IMG/VR virus record: IMGVR_UViG_3300017917_003721 | Location: 1 to 25,998 of that record | DNA length: 25,998 nucleotides | Strand: one strand, 5' to 3' | Source: a virus | In this document: piece after piece, positions 5,459 to 12,222 of the stretch | Layout of the letters: the number at the start of each line of letters is the position of its first letter | Numbering within the stretch: position 1 is the stretch's first letter | The notes under the pieces: model-generated | Seen by the model: the letters and a program-made list of their open reading frames with translations, nothing else | Database searches by the model: none | What the model was told of the DNA's origin: nothing | Translations under genes and position numbers: made by a program

Positions 5459-5464
5459 TATTTA
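5459..5464 (-). promoter_or_regulatory. TAAATA box before minus-strand oxygenase
   Basis: On the minus strand TAAATATC lies 7 bases before ATG 5451, without Shine-Dalgarno. Same arrangement as other late-type boxes in the window. Confidence 0.4.
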
Positions 5465-5471
5465 GTGAACA

Positions 5472-5478
5472 ATAAATA
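5472..5478 (+). promoter_or_regulatory. T4-late-like box ATAAATA for the 5500 operon
   Basis: ATAAATATTC, 21 bases before ATG 5500, in the divergent interval. The first nine bases of the run match the box at 776. Confidence 0.45.
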
Positions 5479-5499
5479 TTCATATATCGTTAATATGTT

Positions 5500-5985
5500 A
5501 TGATAAAAATTTTAGAAACAATTGATACTCAACCGTTTTTAGATTGGTATAACAATCACGAAAAAAACATTGTATGGACAGACTACGGTTATAAAGGAAA
5601 ACAAAGCGGAATTCAATATAAAGAAAATGATGATTGTTGGACTAGTTCAGTAGGACGAAGCCAAGGCAATGAAGAACTTTACACTTTGCTCAATCCCTTT
5701 TATATCGATTCGATAATAGAAAAAATTATTGTAAAATACAATCTTTTTCGAACAAGGTTCATGTGGGTAGGTCCATACTCATGTTATAGTATGCATGCCG
5801 ATTCTACTCCTCGAATACATATACCGCTTGTAACTAATAAAGATTGTTATTTTCTTTTTAAACACTTCATGCCGACACACCTCGAAGAAGGAAAGGTATG
5901 GTTTGTCGATACCACTAAAACTCATACTTTCATAAATTGTTCTGATCAACCAAGACTTCATATAGTCGGTGCGGTCAGCCAATAA
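5500..5985 (+). CDS. Aspartyl/asparaginyl beta-hydroxylase-like 2OG oxygenase (2)
   Basis: 161 residues. H99-x-D101 (MHAD), RIHIPLVT, GKVWFVDTTKTH with distal H142 and a later Arg (PRLHIVG) form the Fe(II)/2-oxoglutarate pattern of the Asp/Asn hydroxylase family. It is shorter than cellular homologs and seems to be a minimal catalytic cupin. It leads a + strand group with the related gene at 6004 and two glycosyltransferase-like genes. No Shine-Dalgarno is visible at the start. The substrate is unknown. Confidence 0.65.
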   Translation: MIKILETIDTQPFLDWYNNHEKNIVWTDYGYKGKQSGIQYKENDDCWTSSVGRSQGNEELYTLLNPFYIDSIIEKIIVKYNLFRTRFMWVGPYSCYSMHADSTPRIHIPLVTNKDCYFLFKHFMPTHLEEGKVWFVDTTKTHTFINCSDQPRLHIVGAVSQ

Positions 5986-5987
5986 TT

Positions 5988-5993
5988 TAAATA
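5988..5993 (+). promoter_or_regulatory. TAAATA box before gene 6004
   Basis: TAAATATAG, 10 bases before ATG 6004, no Shine-Dalgarno. It may allow separate late transcription of this gene. Confidence 0.4.
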
Positions 5994-6003
5994 TAGAATA
6001 AAA

Positions 6004-6552
6004 ATGTTTCCATTTTTTTACGAATTAAAAAAAGATATTTTTAGCGATAATTTAAAAAAATATATTTCTAAAATAACTTTCGGTAAAATGAAACAGTTTT
6101 ATGATTATGGATCTAGAGCCAATGATCAACCCGACGGAAATAGAATATATTTTGGTCCTTTACTAGATGATCATGACGAGATAAAAGCTGTTGTAGACTC
6201 GTGTGTGTTAGATTGTCTACCAGTAATAATATTACATTATCCTAATATCGAAGTTATAAAACATTCCGATGACGGTAATAATAGGTCTTGTGTAATATCA
6301 ACACCGATATATCCATCAGACAACTATGCTCCTACATTGTTTTGGAAAGAGTTAACTGATCAAGATCCTATAGTTTGTGACTACCCTGATAGAAAACCTG
6401 TTCTATTGAACACTAAAAAAGTCCATAGTCTAAAAACCAAGGATTCAATGAGAATAAATTTTCAACTTTCTTTCTCAGCAGACTTCGAAGAAGTTGTTCA
6501 ATTATACGAAACAAATTCTCTTTTTAAATTAGATAGAAATTTATATGCATAG
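6004..6552 (+). CDS. Hydroxylase-like 2OG oxygenase (3)
   Basis: 182 residues. IKHSDDG gives H87-x-D89, CVISTPIYP the central strand, and VLLNTKKVHS the distal H141, with an Arg at ~150 (MRINFQLSF). This is the same active-site plan as the two genes to its left, but with little overall sequence similarity. Its last 8 bases overlap the next gene. This is the weakest of the three family calls because the strands flanking the motif diverge. Confidence 0.55.
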   Translation: MFPFFYELKKDIFSDNLKKYISKITFGKMKQFYDYGSRANDQPDGNRIYFGPLLDDHDEIKAVVDSCVLDCLPVIILHYPNIEVIKHSDDGNNRSCVISTPIYPSDNYAPTLFWKELTDQDPIVCDYPDRKPVLLNTKKVHSLKTKDSMRINFQLSFSADFEEVVQLYETNSLFKLDRNLYA

Positions 6553-7258
6553 AACTACCGATACTGCCATAGTGTTTTGCGGAGAACTGAGGACGTTTAC
6601 AATTTGCAGTAAAACAATGAAATTTTTAGAACAGCAGTCTCCGAAAATGGATATCTATTTCTCTACCTCTAACATTACCACTACTGTGAATCACAGTGAA
6701 ACAATGAAAACAAATTCATTGCATAATCGAGATACTGCCGGATCTGAAATCAAACACATGTTTAATAATTGCAAGGATGTTATTATACATGACAGTAAAG
6801 AAATATCTTTAAAACGTCAGGGTATTCCTTTAATAGAACATTGGAGATCGGGATTAAGAATGATCGAAAAATCTGGTTTAGACTACGGATACGTATTAAT
6901 GTTAAGACCAGATTTATTTTTTAGTCCTAACAGTTTCTTTGATATATCTAAGTTCACTCAATACGAAAATGCTATAGGGCTATCATATGTTCCGCCCGAC
7001 GAGTTTATTCCTGATACTATATTATTCTCTACCTACAAGAATATTTCTGACTTTATATACGGATACGATATCAACAAACATCTAGGTGGAGATCAATGGC
7101 ACAAGTATCTCTATTCCATAATTAAAAGTCTAAAATTAGACATTAAAGAAATACCTATTACTGGAACGACTGCTATCGGTCGATATGGAATTGAAGAACA
7201 TTGGACCTTAGATCAAGTAATCGATTTGTTTACTAAAGAAATGAATTCAAGAGAGTGA
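6545..7258 (+). CDS. Glycosyltransferase-like protein, tandem paralog A
   Basis: 237 residues. It starts with TAIVFCGELRTF and has YVLMLRPDLFFSPNSF near residue 120. The combination of an N-terminal (F)xGExRTF strand and a later RPDLFF motif is known from phage and bacterial proteins annotated as glycosyltransferase-like; the donor site cannot be proven. It is clearly similar along its whole length to the next gene, indicating tandem duplication. The start overlaps the upstream oxygenase by 8 bases, so translation is probably coupled. Confidence 0.45.
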   Translation: MHRTTDTAIVFCGELRTFTICSKTMKFLEQQSPKMDIYFSTSNITTTVNHSETMKTNSLHNRDTAGSEIKHMFNNCKDVIIHDSKEISLKRQGIPLIEHWRSGLRMIEKSGLDYGYVLMLRPDLFFSPNSFFDISKFTQYENAIGLSYVPPDEFIPDTILFSTYKNISDFIYGYDINKHLGGDQWHKYLYSIIKSLKLDIKEIPITGTTAIGRYGIEEHWTLDQVIDLFTKEMNSRE

Positions 7259-7261
7259 TCG

Positions 7262-7987
7262 ATGCACAGAAATACAAATACCGCAATAGTTTTTATCGGT
7301 GAGTATAGGACATTTCCTATATGTAAAACAACAATGAAATTTTTAGATCAACAGCTCCCACATACAGATGTGTATTTTTCTACATGGAACGTTACTACTA
7401 CAGTTAATAATCCTCAAAGAGGGGATCTAACAAACTATGGATCTCGACAAGATTATATTCGAGATATACCAGGATCTGAAATTAAACACATGTTTGGAAA
7501 TTGCAGAGCAGTAAAAATACAAGATTTTTCGAAATCCAGAAATGTGTGCGACGGCATTCCGTTAGTTAAACACTGGCGTTGGGGATTAGATCTTGTAAAA
7601 GAATCAGGAATCAAATATGATTATATATTATTACTAAGACCTGATTTATTTTTTAGCAATAATTCTTATTTTAACATAGATCTTTTCCCTCAATATGAAA
7701 ATGCAATTGGAGTAGATCCTGTGCCCGGTACCGCCATCATGACCGATACTATTTTATTTTCGACGTACGAAAATATTTTTAATTTTGTCTACAATTTTGA
7801 TGCTAATAGTTGCATAGCTAAAAAATTAGATTGGCATAGCTGTCTATATGATTATGTAGTAAATGAATTGAAATTAGAAATTAAAGGAATTCCTATTACA
7901 GGGAGAACCTCAATAGGGCGATATGGAATTACCGAAGACTGGACTATTGACGAGGTAGAACAGTTATACTACGAATCAATGAGATAA
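7262..7987 (+). CDS. Glycosyltransferase-like protein, tandem paralog B
   Basis: 241 residues. It shares TAIVFxGExRTF, (Y)FSTxNxTTTVN, GSEIKHMF, YxLxLRPDLFF, ENAIG, DTILFSTY and PITGxTxIGRYGI with paralog A, so one arose by duplication of the other. B has a ~12-residue insert near residue 60. It starts three bases after the stop of A and ends 12 bases before the tRNA-Arg at 8000. Function remains inferred as for A. Confidence 0.45.
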   Translation: MHRNTNTAIVFIGEYRTFPICKTTMKFLDQQLPHTDVYFSTWNVTTTVNNPQRGDLTNYGSRQDYIRDIPGSEIKHMFGNCRAVKIQDFSKSRNVCDGIPLVKHWRWGLDLVKESGIKYDYILLLRPDLFFSNNSYFNIDLFPQYENAIGVDPVPGTAIMTDTILFSTYENIFNFVYNFDANSCIAKKLDWHSCLYDYVVNELKLEIKGIPITGRTSIGRYGITEDWTIDEVEQLYYESMR

Positions 7988-7999
7988 GTTATTAAAATA

Positions 8000-8072
8000 G
8001 CCTCTGCCAATGGAGTGGGAGCAGGTCTTCTAAACCAGCTATCTGAGGGTTCGAATCCTTCCAGAGGCGCCA
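8000..8072 (+). tRNA. tRNA-Arg(TCT)
   Basis: Acceptor GCCTCTG/CAGAGGC, G73, CCA; anticodon arm CAGGT-CTTCTAA-ACCAG with one mismatch. The loop is identical to that of element E2. The D arm is irregular. Confidence 0.82.
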
Positions 8073-8073
8073 C

Positions 8074-8148
8074 ACCGCTGTAGTTCAATGGACAGAACAA
8101 CTCTCTCCTAAAGAGTAGATGTAGGTTCGATTCCTACCGGGGGTGCCA
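8074..8148 (+). tRNA. tRNA-Arg(CCT)
   Basis: Acceptor ACCGCTG/CGGGGGT with one G-G mismatch, G73, CCA; D stem GTTC/GAAC; anticodon arm ACTCT-CTCCTAA-AGAGT; T arm GTAGG-TTCGATT-CCTAC. Confidence 0.85.
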
Positions 8149-8169
8149 ATATACCTGATAAGTACGTAC

Positions 8170-8772
8170 ATGCATATAACAGATTCAGAATATCAAATAC
8201 TCTGGCAGGAAGTTCGAGAATACATCGATACCGTCTGCATAGAAAGAAATAAGCAAATGCCTGCAAAACAACCAGGAGAATATTATTCTTGGATGTTCTA
8301 TCTTAGACGAGCTACCTATAATCATAAGATAATGAACAAAATAGCCAGAATGTTCGTCTATAAATTTGAACGTATTGATCCAACATTTAATTTTCAAATA
8401 GCCGGATTGGAAACTGCTGCCGCACCTATAGTATGTTCTATTCCTGCTGTGGCAGCAGAATACGGTCTAGATATCAATGCTTTTATGGTAAGAAAGAATA
8501 GAAAGGATTACGGACTGTTAAATTTATTCGAAGGTCTTGTCAATGATAAACCTGTTGTGATGATCGACGATCTGAGTAACAGCACTTGGTCATTGGGCAG
8601 ATGCTTTGTTAAATTACTCACCGAAGGAACCAGCGTTGCTGACAAAGCATTCGTTATTGTCAGTAAAACTAATCATATAGACAAAACACATATAGATAAA
8701 TTTTTACCCCAACCGGGCCCAGAAATAGTTAGCCTATATAATCTCAATGATTTTGGACTAAGCTACGATTAA
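8170..8772 (+). CDS. Orotate-phosphoribosyltransferase-like protein
   Basis: 200 residues from ATG 8170; the frame extends up to a GTG at 8143 inside tRNA-Arg(CCT), which is unlikely as a start. GLETAAAPI, then FMVRKNRKDYGLLNLFEG and VVMIDDLSNSTWS follow the order of orotate phosphoribosyltransferases: the RK..K loop near the active site and the PRPP-binding VVxIDD(x)ST-like loop. It would transfer a base to PRPP, for example in pyrimidine synthesis or salvage, which fits a phage needing nucleotides. Other class I phosphoribosyltransferases remain possible. Confidence 0.65.
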   Translation: MHITDSEYQILWQEVREYIDTVCIERNKQMPAKQPGEYYSWMFYLRRATYNHKIMNKIARMFVYKFERIDPTFNFQIAGLETAAAPIVCSIPAVAAEYGLDINAFMVRKNRKDYGLLNLFEGLVNDKPVVMIDDLSNSTWSLGRCFVKLLTEGTSVADKAFVIVSKTNHIDKTHIDKFLPQPGPEIVSLYNLNDFGLSYD

Positions 8773-8777
8773 ATGTC

Positions 8778-8806
8778 TTGACAACACAACTAAAGCCGTG
8801 TATACT
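8778..8806 (+). promoter_or_regulatory. Strong sigma70-like promoter
   Basis: TTGACA, 17-base spacer, TATACT, just after the phosphoribosyltransferase stop and ~50 bases before tRNA-Leu(TAA). It probably drives the second tRNA array. Confidence 0.75.
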
Positions 8807-8855
8807 AATGACATACTAAGCAGTAAACGTTCTTTAAAAGTTTGAAACTCTAATT

Positions 8856-8943
8856 GCCCGGGTGGTGGAATAGGTAGACACAGCAGACTTAAAATCTGCC
8901 GCCCGTTAAGGGCGTACCGGTTCGAGTCCGGTCCCGGGCACCA
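8856..8943 (+). tRNA. tRNA-Leu(TAA)
   Basis: Acceptor GCCCGGG/CCCGGGC, A73, CCA; anticodon arm GCAGA-CTTAAAA-TCTGC; long variable arm. A standard bacterial-type Leu tRNA. Confidence 0.93.
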
Positions 8944-9012
8944 TATTGAAGCACATTTTTAGCGCGGTCGTAGTCAGTTACGGTGCCAAGCGGGATAGTG
9001 TGTTTCAATATG
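8942..9012 (+). ncRNA. Structured segment R1, 14-bp stem with ~43-base loop
   Basis: CATATTGAAGCACA (8942-8955) pairs with TGTGTTTCAATATG (8999-9012), one G-T pair. The loop has AGTTACGGTGCCAAG. The stem begins inside the CCA of tRNA-Leu and ends next to the stop of the convergent methyltransferase gene. There is no T-run, so it is not a standard terminator; it could be a processing or 3'-end stabilising structure. Confidence 0.45.
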
Positions 9013-9013
9013 A

Positions 9014-9592
9014 TTAGTCTAATACAAACATCCATAAACTCGATCTAGGAAATAGAGTTACTTTTTTGTTTAATCTGTTTTCTAAATAGTGTACGTTTTC
9101 AACAACATCTGGATATTCTTTGTTATAATCATGTCCTACAAAACATCCTTCCTGTTTAATCTTTGGTAACCAGAAATCGATGTTTAATCGATCGGACGGA
9201 TTTGAGTGGGCACCATCTAGAAAAACAAAATCAATCATTAAATTCCAGTCCTTTACTATATCAGGACTAGAACCTTTAATCGGAATGATGTTTGAAATAT
9301 CTTTTGTATTATCTAGAAAAAATTCTAGTGTATTAAAATGATATTTGTTAGGAAAATTTCTCTGAGCTATAGTATAGTCTGAAAAATTTTCGTTATATAA
9401 ACAGCTTCCGCACCATTTATCAATACAATACAATTTCCCAGGTGCTATTGCATTTGCTATTGCTACACTGCTCCGGCCATGCAAAGAACCAATTTCGACA
9501 CCTATTGTTGTCGAGTTCTTGTATTTCGAAAAAATTTTGTGTAAAATTTGTGGTTGAATCCCACTCATATAACCGGGAATTTTGTTTAACAT
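9014..9592 (-). CDS. Class I SAM methyltransferase (Methyltransf_24 type)
   Basis: 192 residues from ATG 9592; the frame extends to 9652, but this start lies 10 bases after a TAAATA box. TIGVEIGSLHGRSS is the SAM-binding glycine motif, LYCIDKW the acidic strand 2 end, DFVFLDGAHS the motif after strand 4, and GHDYNKEYPDVV the next block. This order is typical of the small Methyltransf_24 family, often found beside sugar or cephalosporin-hydroxylase-type enzymes. The acceptor is unknown. It is convergent with the tRNA-Leu unit. Confidence 0.75.
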   Translation of the reverse strand: MLNKIPGYMSGIQPQILHKIFSKYKNSTTIGVEIGSLHGRSSVAIANAIAPGKLYCIDKWCGSCLYNENFSDYTIAQRNFPNKYHFNTLEFFLDNTKDISNIIPIKGSSPDIVKDWNLMIDFVFLDGAHSNPSDRLNIDFWLPKIKQEGCFVGHDYNKEYPDVVENVHYLENRLNKKVTLFPRSSLWMFVLD

Positions 9593-9602
9593 AATCACCG
9601 AA

Positions 9603-9608
9603 TATTTA
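9603..9608 (-). promoter_or_regulatory. TAAATA box, minus strand
   Basis: Minus strand AATAAATATTC, 10 bases before ATG 9592. It shares the TAAATATTC core with the boxes at 776 and 5472. Confidence 0.45.
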
Positions 9609-9650
9609 TTTGTATATCTTTTGACTAAAACAGAATTTACTCTAGTAATC

Positions 9651-9843
9651 ATTAGTAGTGTTGTTATGGAAAAACTCAGTGTTCACCTGGGTAATGCACT
9701 CTCACTAACGGCTCTGGTTGCAAACACCCGTTACGAGTTGACTGTACACGAAAACCCCGGGACGCCGGACTTAATAAGTGTATAGCGTTAAAAGCAAACG
9801 ACAATAGGGCTATTGTTGTCCATAACATGACAACACTACTAAT
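9651..9843 (+). ncRNA. Structured segment R2 closed by a ~20-bp inverted repeat
   Basis: ATTAGTAGTGTTG (9651-9663) pairs perfectly with CAACACTACTAAT (9831-9843). After a small bulge, TTATGGA (9664-9670) pairs with TCCATAA (9819-9825). Inside are the hairpins TAACGG/CCGTTA (9706-9711, 9728-9733) and ACAATAG/CTATTGT. There is no convincing gene. The strand is uncertain; it lies directly upstream of tRNA-Ile(TAT), so + is assumed. Confidence 0.5.
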
Positions 9844-9851
9844 GGTTTCAA

Positions 9852-9941
9852 CCCCCGCTAGCTCATGGAGAGCAGGTCGGCTTATAACCGATTAATCTAG
9901 ATAAGGTCCAGGATGAGGTTCGATTCCTCAGCGGGGGACCA
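9852..9941 (+). tRNA. tRNA-Ile(TAT) with an unusually long variable region
   Basis: Acceptor CCCCCGC/GCGGGGG, A73, CCA; D stem GCTC/GAGC with a short 5-base loop; anticodon arm GTCGG-CTTATAA-CCGAT; T arm TGAGG-TTCGATT-CCTCA. The variable region is ~21 bases, as in type II tRNAs, which is not normal for Ile. Confidence 0.75.
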
Positions 9942-9948
9942 GGATTAC

Positions 9949-10026
<78 letters not shown>

Positions 10027-10030
10027 AGTT

Positions 10031-10213
10031 TTGTTGAAAGTGTGAGATGTAGAGAAAGGTAGTGTGGGCACACATTACTGAGCTAACGGTGCAAGTCCGA
10101 CAACACAGCAACTGGCAAGTAACTACTATCACTCACGAACCCTAAGCTAAGGTGGAGGCGCTGAATAATTTCCACAAAATGCGGTCAATGTTGTGGTGAC
10201 CGGCTTTCAACAA
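10031..10213 (+). ncRNA. Structured segment R3, ~183 bases, unknown class
   Basis: TTGTTGAAAG (10031-10040) pairs with CTTTCAACAA (10204-10213). Inside: GTGAG/CTCAC (10042-10046, 10132-10136), GTAG/CTAC, an 8-bp hairpin GTAGTGTG/CACATTAC with a 4-base loop (10059-10078), CGG/CCG around TGCAAGT (10087-10099) and CCACAA/TTGTGG (10172-10196). Nested stems point to a folded RNA with a multi-branch core. No ORF and no known motif recognised. Confidence 0.6.
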
Positions 10214-10217
10214 ATTC

Positions 10218-10224
10218 ATAAATA
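10218..10224 (+). promoter_or_regulatory. ATAAATA box before initiator tRNA
   Basis: CATAAATAG ends 3 bases before the initiator tRNA. It may be a late promoter or chance. Confidence 0.3.
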
Positions 10225-10227
10225 GAT

Positions 10228-10303
10228 CGCAGAGTGTTAGAAGTGGTATCTGGCAAGGCTCATAACCTTGAGGTCGGTGGTTCGAATCCACCCTCTGCAA
10301 CCA
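10228..10303 (+). tRNA. Initiator tRNA-fMet(CAT)
   Basis: Acceptor CGCAGAG/CTCTGCA leaves the C1-A72 mismatch that marks bacterial initiator tRNA; A73, CCA; anticodon arm CAAGG-CTCATAA-CCTTG; T arm GGTGG-TTCGAAT-CCACC. The three G-C pairs next to the loop seen in bacterial initiators are reduced to two. Confidence 0.85.
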
Positions 10304-10309
10304 AACAAT

Positions 10310-10393
10310 GCCCCGGTGGTGGAATGGTAGACACGCTGGTCTTAGAAGCCAGTGTCGAAAGGCGTGCGAGTTCGAGTCTCGCCTGGGGCACCA
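10310..10393 (+). tRNA. tRNA-Leu(TAG)
   Basis: Acceptor GCCCCGG/CTGGGGC, A73, CCA; anticodon arm CTGGT-CTTAGAA-GCCAG; long variable arm. Confidence 0.92.
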
Positions 10394-10411
10394 ATTAAAT
10401 TTAATTTAACT

Positions 10412-11008
10412 ATGAACGTAGAAGTTTTTAACACAGTTAAAGATGTCTTCTCAAATATCTATGATAAAAAGTTGTGGATCTGGGGTTCCGGGCACGGCTC
10501 ATTGCCAGCAACAACAATTTCATATCGAAATATCTTAATCGACGTTATAAAAAGTAACGACATCAAAACAGTTCTCGATTATGGATGCGGTGATTGGCAG
10601 TTCAGTAAATTAATTGATTGGAATAATCTTGTTGATAGTTATTTAGGTGTTGATATTGTCCCTAGCGTAATAGAAAAAATTCAGGTATACGCCAATGACA
10701 AAATAAAGTTTGAGTTGTTAACACCCGATTGGACATTTCCGCAAGTCGATTTAATTATTTGTAAAGATGTGTTTATGCATTTACCTAATAGTATGATTTC
10801 AGATTTATTAGATAAAATGAAACCTTCATCTAAATTTATGTTGATAACAAATAATCATGGAGGAAATTCCGAAGGTATATTAGGCGATTGTAGAGGTATA
10901 AACATGAAGCATCCGCCATGGAACCTTGAAGGACACGAATACGAACCATTAAAAGAATTTAATGGTATTACAGATAAACGCACCATTTTAATAAAAAATT
11001 CTCCCTAA
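10412..11008 (+). CDS. Class I SAM-dependent methyltransferase
   Basis: 198 residues from ATG 10412; the longer frame begins inside tRNA-Leu(TAG) and is rejected. TVLDYGCGDWQFSKLI is motif I, SYLGVDIVP the strand 2 end, and VDLIICKDVFMHLPNS the strand 4 segment. A short family (~200 residues) with no visible specificity domain. No Shine-Dalgarno; the leader is TTAAATTTAATTTAAC. It lies between tRNA-Leu and tRNA-Ala and could modify RNA, a sugar or a small molecule. Confidence 0.75.
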   Translation: MNVEVFNTVKDVFSNIYDKKLWIWGSGHGSLPATTISYRNILIDVIKSNDIKTVLDYGCGDWQFSKLIDWNNLVDSYLGVDIVPSVIEKIQVYANDKIKFELLTPDWTFPQVDLIICKDVFMHLPNSMISDLLDKMKPSSKFMLITNNHGGNSEGILGDCRGINMKHPPWNLEGHEYEPLKEFNGITDKRTILIKNSP

Positions 11009-11050
11009 CATACGGAGTACAATGAGATAAGTAGTATGTTAACGAATTTC

Positions 11051-11126
11051 GGGGGTATAGCTCAGCTGGGAGAGCAGTAGCTTTGCAAGCTAAAGGTCAT
11101 CGGTTCGATCCCGTTTACCTCCACCA
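11051..11126 (+). tRNA. tRNA-Ala(TGC)
   Basis: Acceptor GGGGGTA/TACCTCC, A73, CCA; D stem GCTC/GAGC; anticodon arm GTAGC-TTTGCAA-GCTAA. Confidence 0.9.
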
Positions 11127-11132
11127 TAAATA
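11126..11132 (+). promoter_or_regulatory. T4-late-like box ATAAATA
   Basis: The box starts at the last A of the tRNA-Ala CCA end, exactly as at 776, and ends 5 bases before ATG 11138. A leaderless mRNA is expected. Confidence 0.5.
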
Positions 11133-11137
11133 TTTTT

Positions 11138-11740
11138 ATGCCTTCTAGTATCTCAAAAATTATTCGAGATCTTTCAAATATAGAAATCGATACTATTGTT
11201 TCAGAGTTAAACGGTGCGCCCGAAGAAGCATGGGTTACTCATGCTTCAAAAAGACATTTGCACAGAACTCATTTGAGGGAAGGTAGATCTATACATTTGC
11301 ATTTTATAGATCAAAATAGCATGACTTGTGTGCTTGTGGATGATGTGAGTTACCACAGCTTTTTTCCTAAAACAATCGAGATGCTAAAAGAATTAGCAGG
11401 CCCTAATCTTTTAGGAAGATGCTATTTTCATAGATTAACTCCTGGCCAGCAGATCTTAAGGCATAACGATTCATGGGTCACACAAGCAATGCCTATCAAA
11501 CATAGAATGCAGATGTATCTAGATATTCCGGATAATTCAATTTTAATTCTTGATGGAAAATCTCAAGACATCGGTGCTTATAAATATAAACTTATTGATT
11601 TTGCTTTAAACTTGGACCACTATTATAAGAACAACGGATCTAATCCTTGGATATTTTTAGTGTTTGACATCCTTGAGGATTATGCTAAAATCAATAATAT
11701 TGATCAAGATCATATATACGCAAACAAATCTATTCCCTGA
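11138..11740 (+). CDS. Hydroxylase-like 2OG oxygenase (4)
   Basis: 200 residues. CYFHRLTPGQQILRHNDSW gives the H109-x-D111 pair preceded by a typical strand; HRMQMYLDIPDNS follows and H161 in NLDHYYKN may be the distal iron ligand. This order resembles Asp/Asn hydroxylase-like and phage 2OG oxygenases. Its N-terminal segment is rich in His and Arg (KRHLHRTHLREGRSIHLHF), which is unusual. The TGA stop lies inside the acceptor stem of tRNA-Asn at 11734. The start follows a TAAATA box by 5 bases. Confidence 0.55.
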   Translation: MPSSISKIIRDLSNIEIDTIVSELNGAPEEAWVTHASKRHLHRTHLREGRSIHLHFIDQNSMTCVLVDDVSYHSFFPKTIEMLKELAGPNLLGRCYFHRLTPGQQILRHNDSWVTQAMPIKHRMQMYLDIPDNSILILDGKSQDIGAYKYKLIDFALNLDHYYKNNGSNPWIFLVFDILEDYAKINNIDQDHIYANKSIP

Positions 11741-11809
11741 TAGCTCAGTCGGTAGAGTAACGGACTGTTAATCCGCTGGTCGCTGGTTCGAACCCAGCTC
11801 GGGGAGCCA
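11734..11809 (+). tRNA. tRNA-Asn(GTT), uninterrupted copy
   Basis: Acceptor TCCCTGA/TCGGGGA, G73, CCA; anticodon arm ACGGA-CTGTTAA-TCCGC. It overlaps the upstream gene by 7 bases and supplies its stop codon. Confidence 0.92.
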
Positions 11810-11827
11810 AACTTAAAAGAGGACATA

Positions 11828-11953
11828 ATGTCAACAAAACAAAAAGAAGGTCGTAAGCGTGTTGTTAAAAACACATGTCAAAATGGTAGTAAGACTAGCA
11901 CTTTGAACAAAAGCAGAAAAGGCTCAAAAGCATATAGAGGACAAGGTCGATAA
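11828..11953 (+). CDS. Small basic protein (41 aa)
   Basis: A clear AGAGGA lies 5 bases before ATG 11828. The product is rich in Lys, Arg, Ser and Gly (STKQKEGRKRVVKN..., SKAYRGQGR) and probably binds nucleic acid or ribosomes by charge alone. The stop TAA overlaps the next ATG (TAATG), so it heads a three-gene set with the two CDGSH-like proteins. The family is not recognised. Confidence 0.6.
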   Translation: MSTKQKEGRKRVVKNTCQNGSKTSTLNKSRKGSKAYRGQGR

Positions 11954-12222
11954 TGGTCGCTCGTAATGATATCACTGGCGATTCGATCCAGACTAAATCT
12001 GCATCCAGTGCCTTTCGTGATAATTACGATAGAATCTTTCGAAAGGATAAAAACATGGAACGCCGTGAAGAAAATAATAAAAAATGCGGTTGTGGTCGCA
12101 GTCCAAGTGGTTACTGTATGGGCTGGCACAGTCTAACTGAAGAGCAGTACCAAGAAAAGCTAGCTCGTCATATTCAACTTACCGAAAAAGTAAATAATAA
12201 AAACGAGGAAAGCAATGACTGA
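11953..12222 (+). CDS. CDGSH-like mini metal-binding protein (1)
   Basis: 89 residues. A C-terminal CGCGRSPSGYCMGWHSLTEE has the ligand order Cys-x-Cys...Cys-x-Gly-x-His of CDGSH iron-sulfur domains, with one residue fewer between the Ser and third Cys than the classical C-x-C-x2-S-x3-P-x-C-D-G-S-H. The N-terminal ~50 residues are charged and look disordered. It probably binds a 2Fe-2S cluster or zinc. The next gene is a shorter relative, and both overlap by 8 bases. Metal and role are unproven. Confidence 0.6.
   Translation: MVARNDITGDSIQTKSASSAFRDNYDRIFRKDKNMERREENNKKCGCGRSPSGYCMGWHSLTEEQYQEKLARHIQLTEKVNNKNEESND

Noticed and set aside
9582-9785. Plus-strand ORF over the methyltransferase start and R2
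   Set aside because: Antisense to a real gene and continues into the inverted repeat; no start signal.
10031-10213. Group I intron or known riboswitch for R3 (TGCAAGTCCG resembles parts of these)
   Set aside because: No P7/P3 core, no interrupted gene around it, and the rest of the cobalamin-riboswitch consensus is missing.
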